From: Rickettsia typhi
GTDB taxonomy: Bacteria; Pseudomonadota; Alphaproteobacteria; Rickettsiales; UBA1997
Reading direction: 5' to 3'
DNA: 6,745 nucleotides
NCBI GenBank assembly: GCA_945888585.1
Contig: CAMDAI010000070.1
Location: 1-6,745, forward strand
Below the pieces are notes generated by a model. It had not been told where the DNA came from. It made no database searches and saw only the letters and a program-made list of their open reading frames with translations. Positions within the stretch are counted from its first letter, which is position 1. Every line of letters starts with the position of its first letter. This document shows, piece after piece, positions 1 through 6,585 of this stretch. A program made the translations under genes and the position numbers.

Positions 1-359
1 CTATTTGCTCCCATTAATTTAAAAGCATCCATAATTCCAATAATGGTTCCAAGAAGCCCAAGAAGTGGAGCGACGGTCACGGTAGTTTCTAAAATCCATA
101 AATTTGAAGCTAATTCCTTTTCAATTAAAACCGCTTCATCTTTAGCCTGTGATTCAATAAACCAGATCGGCTTTTTAGAATTTTCTTCTATTCGCCTGAC
201 AAATCGAGAATAATAATTTTTTGGATCATCACTGTTTGTTATGGTTAATTTTTTATAAGTTAAAAATTTATCTACTGCTAAAATCGTAGCAATAATTCCA
301 AGAAGCAGAATTGGATAAACCATTAATCCACCCGAATTTATAATTTCTAATATTTTCAT
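1..359 (-). CDS. exbB: ExbB/TolQ/MotA-family proton channel subunit, C-terminus cut off by window edge
   Basis: The first 119 codons of an inner-membrane proton-channel protein are present; the rest lies beyond the left edge. An N-terminal membrane helix (about residues 12-30, with GLMVYPILLLGIIATILAV) is followed by a short charged cytoplasmic segment (about 31-85) and then the family hallmark TVAPLLGLLGTIIGIMDAF (residues 95-113), the start of the second helix. In this family ExbB forms a pentamer with ExbD that uses proton flow to drive TonB. The loop between helices 1 and 2 is short, unlike the longer loop of E. coli ExbB, so it resembles the short ExbB-type subunits. The ATG lies 8 bases after the stop codon of the TonB-dependent receptor, with no clear Shine-Dalgarno sequence, so co-transcription and translational coupling are likely. 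TolQ or MotA-like roles cannot be excluded from the fragment; adjacency to a TonB-dependent receptor favours ExbB. Confidence 0.88.
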   Translation of the reverse strand, partial: MKILEIINSGGLMVYPILLLGIIATILAVDKFLTYKKLTITNSDDPKNYYSRFVRRIEENSKKPIWFIESQAKDEAVLIEKELASNLWILETTVTVAPLLGLLGTIIGIMDAFKLMGAN

Positions 360-367
360 AATTTTTG

Positions 368-2452
368 TTAAAATGATTTACTGGTAATTAAATAAAAAGT
401 TCTTCTTGGTGCATATTGAACTGCGCTTACGCCAATTCCGCTGCCATTAGAATATTGATAGACATTGTCCAACATATTAATTATCGATAATCTCACATTT
501 AACTTTCCAATTGCAGACAATGAGACATCGCGAGCAACACTGCCGTTAACTTGCCAATAAGATTTCATAGTGTTTTTATTATTTTCTCCAGTACTAAGAC
601 CAGATCCATAAAGAGCGTCAGCCGCGAATTTATTTCCAAATAATAGATAAGAAACACCAATTGCCGCAGTGTAATTTTGGGCATGATCCATTCTTACATA
701 ATTATTTTTAATATATTCATATTCTTCTTTATGAACAATATATTGCGCTGAATTGATATTTTTTGCATAAGCTCTTTGTGCAGCAAAATTTAAATAAGAA
801 GCAAAATTATCTTTTTTGAAATCAATTTTAAATTCTGCGCCATAAGCTTTACCTTTTTCGTAATTAAAAGGTGAATAAAGCAGAGAATTGCCGAATTGAT
901 GCTCATCTAAAACATTTCGGATTTTTTTGTAATAACCATCTAAAGCAAAAGTTAAATTTTTAGTGGCTTTATGAGTTACACCCACGTCAAAATAATGAGT
1001 TCTTTCTGCTTTAACTTTGTCATTTTCTTCAACTTCTGAAGCATTGCTGGTTCCTTCAAAATTTGAAATTGTAGTTGGAGAAATTGCCGCAACTGAAGGA
1101 GGTGTGAAATATCTGGCATAACCAGCATGAAATTTGGTTTTTTGAGATAAATCATAAACCCCGCCTAATCTTGGACTAAATTGACTTTCATTAGCATAGG
1201 CTTTGTAAGTATCAAATCTGCCACCATAATTTAGTGTTAATTTATCAAAAGCCTTCCATTCATTTTGTAAATAAAGTGAATAAAACCTAGAATTTTTAGC
1301 ACTTCTTTCATCAATTTTAATTGGGGTTGTAGAGCTTTGAATGAAATCATCATCATAACCAGTTCCTTCAAAAACATAATTAGCGCTGCTACTCGTAACC
1401 CGATCATTACTTGCATAAAAACCGCTACGCAAAGTATTAGTTTCATTTAGCTTATAACCAAAGTCACTCTGAACTCCATTAGCAAAACTTTTTCTATTAA
1501 GACCTGAAGAGATGCCACTAAAAATTAAGTTTCCAGCATAATCAGGTTTAAATTCTAATTCACTATTGCGAGTAAATAATGAAAGTTGGTAATCAACTTC
1601 ATTATCTGAAATGCCTTGAATTGAAGCTACGGCAAATTGATTTTTTTCAACTTGTTTTTGGTTTAAAATTTTTGAATCAGAAGTTGCGCCGCTTAATTCA
1701 AATTTTGGTTCAAGGCCGGGATTGTTAGGAATTTCAAAACGATTAGTTGAATTAGAAATGATAAAACTTAAACGCTTAGTTGGCTCAATCATTTTAGAAA
1801 AATAACCAAAAACATTATCTTGCTTAGTGTCGTTATGGAAAGAATTTTTAGCAGCAGTGGTTGATTCAATTCCTCTAGAATTTTGCAAATAATTGGCATT
1901 TAAATAATAATCTAAACTACCGCTATTGCCACCAATTTGTTGGTTTGCACCAAATGTATCATTACCACCAATAGTAATTTCCGATCTATTTTTTTTATTA
2001 AAATGTCCTGATTTAGTTTTTATATCAACCACACCAGCCGTTCTAAGGCCATATTGAGCTGGCATTGCTCCAGTTAGAAAATCAATGGAATCGGCAAAGT
2101 GAGTATCAAAACTTTGTCCAAAACCATTAACCCCCTCAGGAAGCATTATGCCATTAATGCGATATTGTAAATTGGAGTGATCACCTCTCACGTGAAGTTG
2201 ATTTTGAGAATTAATCACAACACCTGGTGCGCGTTGCAAAACCTGATTAAGAGGCGTTGCCTGACCAAGAGGAAGATCATTAATATTTTCCTGATTAAAA
2301 TTAAATTGACTGCTACCAGTTTTAGGTGATAAATTATTTCTAGATTCATCCAATTTCTTACTTTGAACCAGATAATTAGGAATTTCTTCAGCTTTTAAAT
2401 TAAAGCTAAAAATACTGAGCAATATTGCCCAAATAGCATGAGATATTTTCAT
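368..2452 (-). CDS. TonB-dependent outer-membrane receptor
   Basis: A complete 694-residue TonB-dependent receptor, expected to import a ligand across the outer membrane using TonB-ExbB-ExbD energy. Residues 1-21 look like a signal peptide (hydrophobic core AIWAILLSIFSF, likely cut after NLKA). Residues about 23-30 (EIPNYLVQ) are a possible, non-canonical TonB box. The plug domain spans about 55-150 and contains LNQVLQRAPGVV (68-79), LHVRGDHSNLQYRINGIMLP (86-105), and GAMPAQYGLRTAGVVDIKTK (128-147). The remainder is rich in alternating aromatic and polar strands, as in a 22-strand barrel, and ends in a C-terminal Phe, the usual outer-membrane assembly signal. The HVRGxHxNxQYRINGxxLPEG plug motif recalls a subgroup of proteobacterial receptors whose ligand I do not know. 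The start is set by the signal peptide. It is followed at 8 bases by an ExbB-like gene and preceded by a DUF2946-like gene, which suggests, by inference only, metal or metal-chelate uptake. Confidence 0.95.
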   Translation of the reverse strand: MKISHAIWAILLSIFSFNLKAEEIPNYLVQSKKLDESRNNLSPKTGSSQFNFNQENINDLPLGQATPLNQVLQRAPGVVINSQNQLHVRGDHSNLQYRINGIMLPEGVNGFGQSFDTHFADSIDFLTGAMPAQYGLRTAGVVDIKTKSGHFNKKNRSEITIGGNDTFGANQQIGGNSGSLDYYLNANYLQNSRGIESTTAAKNSFHNDTKQDNVFGYFSKMIEPTKRLSFIISNSTNRFEIPNNPGLEPKFELSGATSDSKILNQKQVEKNQFAVASIQGISDNEVDYQLSLFTRNSELEFKPDYAGNLIFSGISSGLNRKSFANGVQSDFGYKLNETNTLRSGFYASNDRVTSSSANYVFEGTGYDDDFIQSSTTPIKIDERSAKNSRFYSLYLQNEWKAFDKLTLNYGGRFDTYKAYANESQFSPRLGGVYDLSQKTKFHAGYARYFTPPSVAAISPTTISNFEGTSNASEVEENDKVKAERTHYFDVGVTHKATKNLTFALDGYYKKIRNVLDEHQFGNSLLYSPFNYEKGKAYGAEFKIDFKKDNFASYLNFAAQRAYAKNINSAQYIVHKEEYEYIKNNYVRMDHAQNYTAAIGVSYLLFGNKFAADALYGSGLSTGENNKNTMKSYWQVNGSVARDVSLSAIGKLNVRLSIINMLDNVYQYSNGSGIGVSAVQYAPRRTFYLITSKSF

Positions 2453-2468
2453 ATTTTCTTAAAAATTA

Positions 2469-2541
2469 ATTTAGATAAATCAATTAAATCGCCAATAAAC
2501 ATGGGATAGGAATATCTAAATCGTCTACAAACTTGACGATT
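2469..2541 (-). repeat. Two overlapping inverted repeats in the receptor leader
   Basis: The 103-base gap before the receptor gene holds two inverted repeats. One has 7-base arms, AATCGTC at 2519-2525 and GACGATT at 2535-2541, around a 9-base loop. The other has 9-base arms, ATTTAGATA at 2469-2477 and TATCTAAAT at 2513-2521, around 35 bases. They share bases 2519-2521, so in RNA the two hairpins would be largely mutually exclusive. Neither is followed by a U-run on the minus strand, so neither is a standard intrinsic terminator. They could be a leader RNA switch or protein operators, but short AT-rich inverted repeats also arise by chance. I see no confident promoter hexamers in this gap; a poor AAGAAA about 4 bases before the receptor ATG is the only candidate ribosome site. 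Confidence 0.35.
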
Positions 2542-2555
2542 AAACATTCTAAATT

Positions 2556-2906
2556 TTAAGAAAAATATGGAGGAGCTCTGGAAGGATTTGAAGCTTTGAA
2601 AGCAAGAAGTTTCTGATTATTTTCAACTAAAAATATAGTTAAAATCAAAAAACATAAAAGTGAAAAACTAGCTAAATTAAATAACATTCCATTTGTAGAA
2701 AATGAAAATGCCGAACATAAAACACAATCAAGAATATTGTGTTTCTGCTCTTTTTTAGAAGATTTATCTAGGACAATTTTTTTAATAATTTTTTCATCTA
2801 ATTGATGAGAAAAACCATGAACAACAGAAGTAACTTGACCAATAGCAAACAAGGCCAGAAGAGCTATAATTAAATAACGATATATTTTATTTTTGTAATT
2901 CGACAT
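2556..2906 (-). CDS. Small two-helix membrane protein, DUF2946-like
   Basis: A 116-residue protein of unknown biochemical function. Visible features in order: a short basic N-terminus; a hydrophobic helix at about 11-29 that could be an uncleaved signal anchor; a segment with His30, His34 and many lysines; a CVLC pair (Cys61, Cys64); a second hydrophobic helix at about 74-94; and a C-terminal SRAPPYFS tail (109-116). The layout of helix, histidines, CxxC, helix and final R-A/G-P-P matches my memory of the DUF2946 family, whose members often sit beside TonB-dependent receptors and are suspected of handling metals such as copper. The His and Cys residues would probably face the periplasm and could bind a metal ion; this is inference. 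It lies directly upstream of the receptor on the same strand. ATG is the only plausible start, since the next Met (residue 74) lies inside the second helix. No Shine-Dalgarno sequence precedes it (ATTTTCTCC then ATG). Confidence 0.75.
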   Translation of the reverse strand: MSNYKNKIYRYLIIALLALFAIGQVTSVVHGFSHQLDEKIIKKIVLDKSSKKEQKHNILDCVLCSAFSFSTNGMLFNLASFSLLCFLILTIFLVENNQKLLAFKASNPSRAPPYFS

Positions 2907-2913
2907 GGAGAAA

Positions 2914-2941
2914 ATAATACTATCAAAATTAAAAAAGCCAA
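2914..2941 (-). promoter_or_regulatory. Candidate promoter giving a leaderless transcript of the DUF2946-like gene
   Basis: Reading the minus strand, TTGGCT (2936-2941, 4 of 6 to the sigma-70 -35 consensus), a 16-base spacer and TATTAT (2914-2919, 5 of 6 to -10) end 7 bases before the ATG. Transcription would then start at or next to the ATG, which would explain the missing ribosome-binding site. AT-rich sequence makes false promoter hits common. Confidence 0.35.
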
Positions 2942-2977
2942 CTGCTAATTTATGCCCTAATAATTTTTACTAGGAAA

Positions 2978-3004
2978 GTTATACCAAGTCTCATCTTTAG
3001 ATGA
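2978..3004 (-). promoter_or_regulatory. Candidate extended -10 promoter with adjoining palindrome
   Basis: On the minus strand TGGTATAAC (2978-2986) reads as an extended -10 element (TG-N-TATAAC). No recognisable -35 hexamer lies at the right distance. Immediately upstream is a palindrome, TCATCT-AA-AGATGA (2991-3004; 6-base arms), in the position where a repressor or MerR-type activator could act. This would give the DUF2946-like/receptor/ExbB cluster a leader of about 65 bases. It is an alternative to the closer promoter candidate at 2914-2941. The palindrome lies just after the TolC-family stop codon and lacks a following U-run, so I do not call it a terminator. Confidence 0.35.
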
Positions 3005-3015
3005 TGTTTGATATA

Positions 3016-4440
3016 TTAATATTGGGTAAAAATTGCCATTTTATAGTCAGCAACAGCGCTTTGATATTTTTCAAAATTTTCGATTAAAGATGATTTTGAA
3101 GCGGCTGTATCTTGCTCTCTTAAATTAACCAAAAAAAAGTTGCTGGCACCTTGCTTAAATTTTTCTCTCTCCGAAATTTCAAGTAGTGAAGCCAGCTTTG
3201 CTTCTTCAGAAAGATTATTATGAATTTCTACTATGGAATTAATCTGAGTTTTGATTTGTTCTATTTCAGTTGTTATTTTTTCTTCACTTAGTTGTTCTTC
3301 ATATTTTAAGGAAGTTAATTTTGACTGATATTCTAAGCTCTTACCCTTCGCTTCTCTTTGCTGCAACGGTAAAGAAAATTCTATTCCAGCATAGCTCTTT
3401 GCCTCTGCCCTTGATTTGGGTCCACTTCCTAAATCTTTTGATGTTGAAAAGTCAATATCTAGCTCCGGCTTAAAGAGATTTTCAGAATATTTTATCTGAT
3501 TTAAGACTTCTTCTTTTTTAATTTTTATTATTTTTAATTCCGGCCGACTTACTAAAGCAACATTGATATCTGATAATAATTTTTCTGCACTTATTTCTTC
3601 AAGTATAAAATTAATTTTTGGCACTTGATGCAGTTTTGGAAGGAGTGGCTTTCCATCTTCCGATCTCCAAAATAATGAGAGATAAAGAGCGTTATTTTCA
3701 AATTCTTGTTTTGCCTTGGCCAAAGCACTTTTGCGCCTTAAAATATTTTTCTTATTTTCTACAACCAATATTTGAGCTACATCTCCTTTTCTTAACTTTT
3801 CTTCCAGCTGCGTTTGACGAGTTACTGATAATTGGTAAAGCTCTTCATAAATATGCAAAATATTTGCTGATCCAACCCATTTCCAATAAGCCTTTATGGC
3901 ATCTATTTCAATTTGTCTTTTTATGATTTCTAGCTGAATTTTACTTTCTGATAAATTAAGTTTTGATAAAATTAAATTAAGCCTATTTTCATCAATTGAG
4001 CTATTTTTTAGCAGGGATACTTTTCCTCCTATCCTATATTCACCGGCTCTGTTTGTTTCCATATCTCCATCATAAACAGGAAAACTACCGAATGATTTGC
4101 GATATCCTCCATATAGTTTTGATCCCAGAAATCCTAACTCTTTTTCCAGCAAGATATCGTTGGTTTTTCCGTCATAAAAGCCCTGGATGTTATCAGTGTA
4201 TTTTTGTTTTAACTTAACGTCAAAAAACCCAAGGGAGGAAAAAACTGATCCTTCAGCCGCACTTACTTTTTCATAATAAGATAAAATTTTAGGATAGTGT
4301 TGTTTTGCATTAGTTACTACCTCTTCTGGTAAAAGCTCTTTTTTGCTTTCAGCAATTGCCGGTGAAACTGCCGTAATTTGTAAAAATATTACAGCAGCAG
4401 ATAATAATTTAATGCTCATGAGTTTTTTTGTGATGTTCAT
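3016..4440 (-). CDS. TolC-family outer-membrane efflux protein
   Basis: A 474-residue outer-membrane factor, expected to form a trimeric channel-tunnel that docks with a periplasmic adaptor. Residues 1-30 are a signal peptide: basic start, hydrophobic core LLSAAVIFLQ, and a clear SPAIA cleavage site before Glu31. The mature part shows the OEP repeat pattern: long charged helices at about 150-250 and 370-465 separated by beta-rich segments, with VSRPELKIIKIKKEEVLNQI (about 301-320) in the mid-region and GASNFFLVNLREQD (about 430-443) near the second repeat's equatorial part. The length is normal for the family. The start overlaps the upstream adaptor gene by 32 bases and has a good GAGG ribosome site 6 bases upstream; an internal ATG at codon 8 lacks one. 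The overlap argues that it is co-translated with, and serves, the ABC-membrane/HlyD fusion upstream. Drug, peptide or protein cargo cannot be inferred. Confidence 0.93.
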   Translation of the reverse strand: MNITKKLMSIKLLSAAVIFLQITAVSPAIAESKKELLPEEVVTNAKQHYPKILSYYEKVSAAEGSVFSSLGFFDVKLKQKYTDNIQGFYDGKTNDILLEKELGFLGSKLYGGYRKSFGSFPVYDGDMETNRAGEYRIGGKVSLLKNSSIDENRLNLILSKLNLSESKIQLEIIKRQIEIDAIKAYWKWVGSANILHIYEELYQLSVTRQTQLEEKLRKGDVAQILVVENKKNILRRKSALAKAKQEFENNALYLSLFWRSEDGKPLLPKLHQVPKINFILEEISAEKLLSDINVALVSRPELKIIKIKKEEVLNQIKYSENLFKPELDIDFSTSKDLGSGPKSRAEAKSYAGIEFSLPLQQREAKGKSLEYQSKLTSLKYEEQLSEEKITTEIEQIKTQINSIVEIHNNLSEEAKLASLLEISEREKFKQGASNFFLVNLREQDTAASKSSLIENFEKYQSAVADYKMAIFTQY

Positions 4441-6412
4441 CTTTTGCCTCGTTAGACGGCTTTATATTGCTATCAAATTGAGGCGGAAAGCTATTAAGTT
4501 GACGCCAAAATTCATAACCAAGGCTTACATTATTTAATAAAATCCATGCCTTGGTTTTAGCTCCATGTTTTAAAAAATGCATATCTGGCCATTCTTCATT
4601 TGCCGGCTTTTTAATTATAACCCTAAATTTACCATTATCAGATATTGAAGAATCAACTGATGAAACCACCCCACCAAAAGTGCCTATTGCAATTGAAGGC
4701 CAACCGCTAAACTGAATAATGGGCCATCCCTCAAACTGAATTCTAACTTTACGACTTTCTCTTACTAAAGGTATATCATTGCCATCAATATAAACTTCCA
4801 CTACCGGATCTAACAAGGTGGGAGCAAAAGCAGCAATTCTATCTCCCACTTTAACTGTTGTGGCAATATCGCCGGCAAGCACCTTCATAACTAATCCATC
4901 CTTTGGGGCATATACCAGCTGATTTTGCTGTCTTGCCAATTTTGTTTCTGCTTCCGCTAACTCAGAAGCTGCAGATTCTTCGATGGCCAGAAGTTTTTTA
5001 TACTCGATTTTTGCTTCTTCAAAATCTTTGCGGGCACTAAGACCTTTATTAAAAAGCTCTTCTTGTCTTCGGTAATTTAATTTTGCTGTCTCTGAGGCAA
5101 TTTTAGTAACTTGCAATTTGCGCTTTTTTGCATCTCTTTCAGATTCTATTCTCTCTAAAATAAGAGGGTCATTATCTACGATCTCAACTAACACATCTCC
5201 TTTTTTAATTACTGATCCGTCTTGTACATACCATTTTTTGATCCTGCCGCTTATGGGGGCATTTATACTCTGCATCCTGTCATTTGGATCATTTGCTATA
5301 ACATGACCAAATCCTTTTGAGGTTTGCTGCCAAGGGGTAAAAACCAGTATGGTAATTGCACAAAATACAAAAATTAAAATTAGCCTTGGCAATATTTTTA
5401 ACGGATTTGGAAGCGTTATATTTTTTAAGCTGGTAAATGTTTTAAAATCTTTCTCCTCAAAAGATAGGTTATAAAATTTTGATAGTTTTTCGCAAGATGC
5501 GACCAAATCATAAAAGTTTTCAAAATCACGCCCAAGTTGAGAAAAATTATAAAGAGTTGTCGATAAAATAAGCTCTGCCGCAACCAATTGTCCGATAGTG
5601 AGTTGGTTTTTAATAACCAACCAACTACCGAGGATCAGCAAGCTTACACTAGCAGTAACATAAAGTGATAAAAGCAATATAACTTGGGTAAAAAGGGGAC
5701 CAAAATGCTTCTTTCTCTTTTGCAAATAATCACCGATAAGATGATTAACTTCTTTCTCGGTTTCAAGATTTACTTTATCATTATTTTCTACAATTTTCTC
5801 AAAAAAATTTACCAGCTCATATTTGGTTTTACTTTCCTGACATGCGCTAAAAACCGCTTTTTTGTAGAATTGTGACCAAATAAGCCACATCAAAATAACT
5901 AAAATAATACTAAAAAGAAAAAATATCGGGTGATAAAAACTTACCAAAACCAACCCTACAAAGCCATGAAGGATGGTTGAAAAAGTTTTGGTTAACAATT
6001 TTGGTATGGTTTTTTTAACTGTAACGGTTTCAAAAAAATGGTTTATTGTTCCATAATTCTGATGCTTTGATTTTAGCAAAAACACCGAAATCTCTGCTGC
6101 CATTCTGGCAAAAAATCTTCTTTGAAAAATTTCTGTAACAAAAAATTGAAAAGCATTAATTATTGCCCAAAATAAAAGCACTCCAAATAAAACCAACCCT
6201 AAAACTAGTGCCGGTTGCAACATTGCCGTAGAAGAAACTGAGTTAATTAAGAATTGAACCGATAGTGGAACTGCTAAAAAAAGAAGCCCTATTGCAATAG
6301 TGTATATAATACTCATCCAAAACAGAGGAGCTTCTGATTTTAAAATCTTTTTTAAAAGTGGTAAAACTTCTATATTATTTTTGTCTTTGGAAAATTGGTC
6401 TTGATCGCCCAT
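4409..6412 (-). CDS. ABC-exporter membrane domain fused to an HlyD-type periplasmic adaptor, no ATPase domain
   Basis: One 667-residue open frame carries two domains usually found in separate proteins. Residues about 25-320 resemble a type 1 ABC-exporter membrane domain: hydrophobic segments near 31-55, 64-92, 143-180 and 240-268, long charged intracellular helices, and GQLVAAELILS (275-285). It ends in CEKLSKFYNLSFEEKD (307-322), the linker that normally leads into the nucleotide-binding domain. No Walker A, LSGGQ signature or Walker B follows. Instead the frame enters LPNPLKILPRL, a further membrane helix (about 340-358), PWQQTSKGFG, and an HlyD adaptor: first lipoyl half INAPISGRI...GDVLVEI (383-411), coiled-coil hairpin (about 415-497), second lipoyl half LVYAPKDGLV...VGDRI (499-526), then a beta-barrel with EGWPIIQFSGWPSIAIGTFG (561-580) and LGYEFWRQLNSFPP (631-644). 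The adaptor should span the periplasm to the TolC-family partner encoded immediately downstream. No C39 peptidase domain is seen. The His-rich tail (DEHHKKTHEH) is mostly encoded within the overlap with the next gene. No strong ribosome site precedes the ATG. Confidence 0.9.
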   Translation of the reverse strand: MGDQDQFSKDKNNIEVLPLLKKILKSEAPLFWMSIIYTIAIGLLFLAVPLSVQFLINSVSSTAMLQPALVLGLVLFGVLLFWAIINAFQFFVTEIFQRRFFARMAAEISVFLLKSKHQNYGTINHFFETVTVKKTIPKLLTKTFSTILHGFVGLVLVSFYHPIFFLFSIILVILMWLIWSQFYKKAVFSACQESKTKYELVNFFEKIVENNDKVNLETEKEVNHLIGDYLQKRKKHFGPLFTQVILLLSLYVTASVSLLILGSWLVIKNQLTIGQLVAAELILSTTLYNFSQLGRDFENFYDLVASCEKLSKFYNLSFEEKDFKTFTSLKNITLPNPLKILPRLILIFVFCAITILVFTPWQQTSKGFGHVIANDPNDRMQSINAPISGRIKKWYVQDGSVIKKGDVLVEIVDNDPLILERIESERDAKKRKLQVTKIASETAKLNYRRQEELFNKGLSARKDFEEAKIEYKKLLAIEESAASELAEAETKLARQQNQLVYAPKDGLVMKVLAGDIATTVKVGDRIAAFAPTLLDPVVEVYIDGNDIPLVRESRKVRIQFEGWPIIQFSGWPSIAIGTFGGVVSSVDSSISDNGKFRVIIKKPANEEWPDMHFLKHGAKTKAWILLNNVSLGYEFWRQLNSFPPQFDSNIKPSNEAKDEHHKKTHEH
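4447..4450 (-). promoter_or_regulatory. Ribosome-binding site deciding the TolC-family start
   Basis: GAGG on the minus strand, 6 bases before the ATG at 4438-4440 and inside the end of the upstream coding region. It is the clearest Shine-Dalgarno sequence in the window. It supports the start that gives a 32-base overlap over the ATG at 4417-4419, which has only A-rich sequence before it. Confidence 0.7.
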
Positions 6413-6440
6413 AAGGTTTCTTGTTTAAGATTTTCCAAGA

Positions 6441-6468
6441 AATATAGTTTTTGTTTGATTGTTTTCAA
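6441..6468 (-). promoter_or_regulatory. Candidate sigma-70 promoter for the exporter operon
   Basis: On the minus strand TTGAAA (6463-6468, 5 of 6 to consensus), a 16-base spacer and TATATT (6441-6446, 5 of 6) precede the fusion gene. Transcription would start near 6434, leaving a leader of about 20 bases. An inverted repeat, TTTCTTG (6417-6423) and CAAGAAA (6436-6442), overlaps the -10 edge and the start region and could be an operator. This is the best-scoring promoter I see in the window. Confidence 0.5.
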
Positions 6469-6517
6469 GAAGCATTTTTACTTTTATATTACAAAACTAA
6501 AAAGATGTTTTCTTGAC

Positions 6518-6545
6518 TTGACCAACATTATCCATCAAAGTTAAT
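6518..6545 (+). promoter_or_regulatory. Weak candidate promoter for the divergent ABC-F gene
   Basis: TTGACC (6518-6523, 5 of 6 to -35), a 16-base spacer and GTTAAT (6540-6545, 4 of 6 to -10) lie upstream of the plus-strand gene, with a predicted leader of about 34 bases. An overlapping TTGACT at 6513-6518 has no good -10 partner. AATAAT at 6567-6572 matches -10 well but lacks a -35. The promoter is therefore uncertain. Confidence 0.3.
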
Positions 6546-6585
6546 GCCCTTTTTCTTTTTTAAGTAAATAATTAAATTTTTAACG

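Noticed and set aside
1237..1446. 69-codon minus-strand open frame inside the receptor gene
   Set aside because: It lies wholly within the receptor coding region in another frame, has no family features, and is best explained as a shadow of the real gene.
2965..2980. Imperfect hairpin CTAGTAA/TTATTAG as a terminator
   Set aside because: It needs a G-U pair, is almost all A+T, and is not followed by a U-run.
2991..3004. Palindrome after the TolC-family stop codon as an intrinsic terminator
   Set aside because: The stem is only six pairs with a two-base centre, and no U-run follows it on the minus strand.
4409..4440. Frameshift between the fusion gene and the TolC-family gene
   Set aside because: Both proteins have complete, sensible ends: the adaptor reaches its conserved WRQLNSFPP region, and the TolC-family protein has its own ribosome site and signal peptide.
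3270..4537. Four plus-strand open frames (3270-3473, 3618-3926, 3996-4217, 4343-4537) opposite the TolC-family gene and its junction with the fusion gene
   Set aside because: Their translations are Leu/Phe/Ile-rich without motifs, they lie antisense to well-supported coding sequence, and none has a convincing ribosome site.
5118..5875. Two plus-strand open frames (5118-5306, 5684-5875) opposite the ABC-membrane/HlyD gene
   Set aside because: They are antisense shadows of a gene with clear domains; hydrophobic runs here are expected from the complementary strand.
6544..6567. Seven-codon plus-strand frame MPFFFFK just before the ABC-F gene, as a regulatory leader peptide
   Set aside because: Some ABC-F resistance genes have leader peptides, but this one has no ribosome site, arises from a T-rich tract, and starts upstream of the predicted transcription start.
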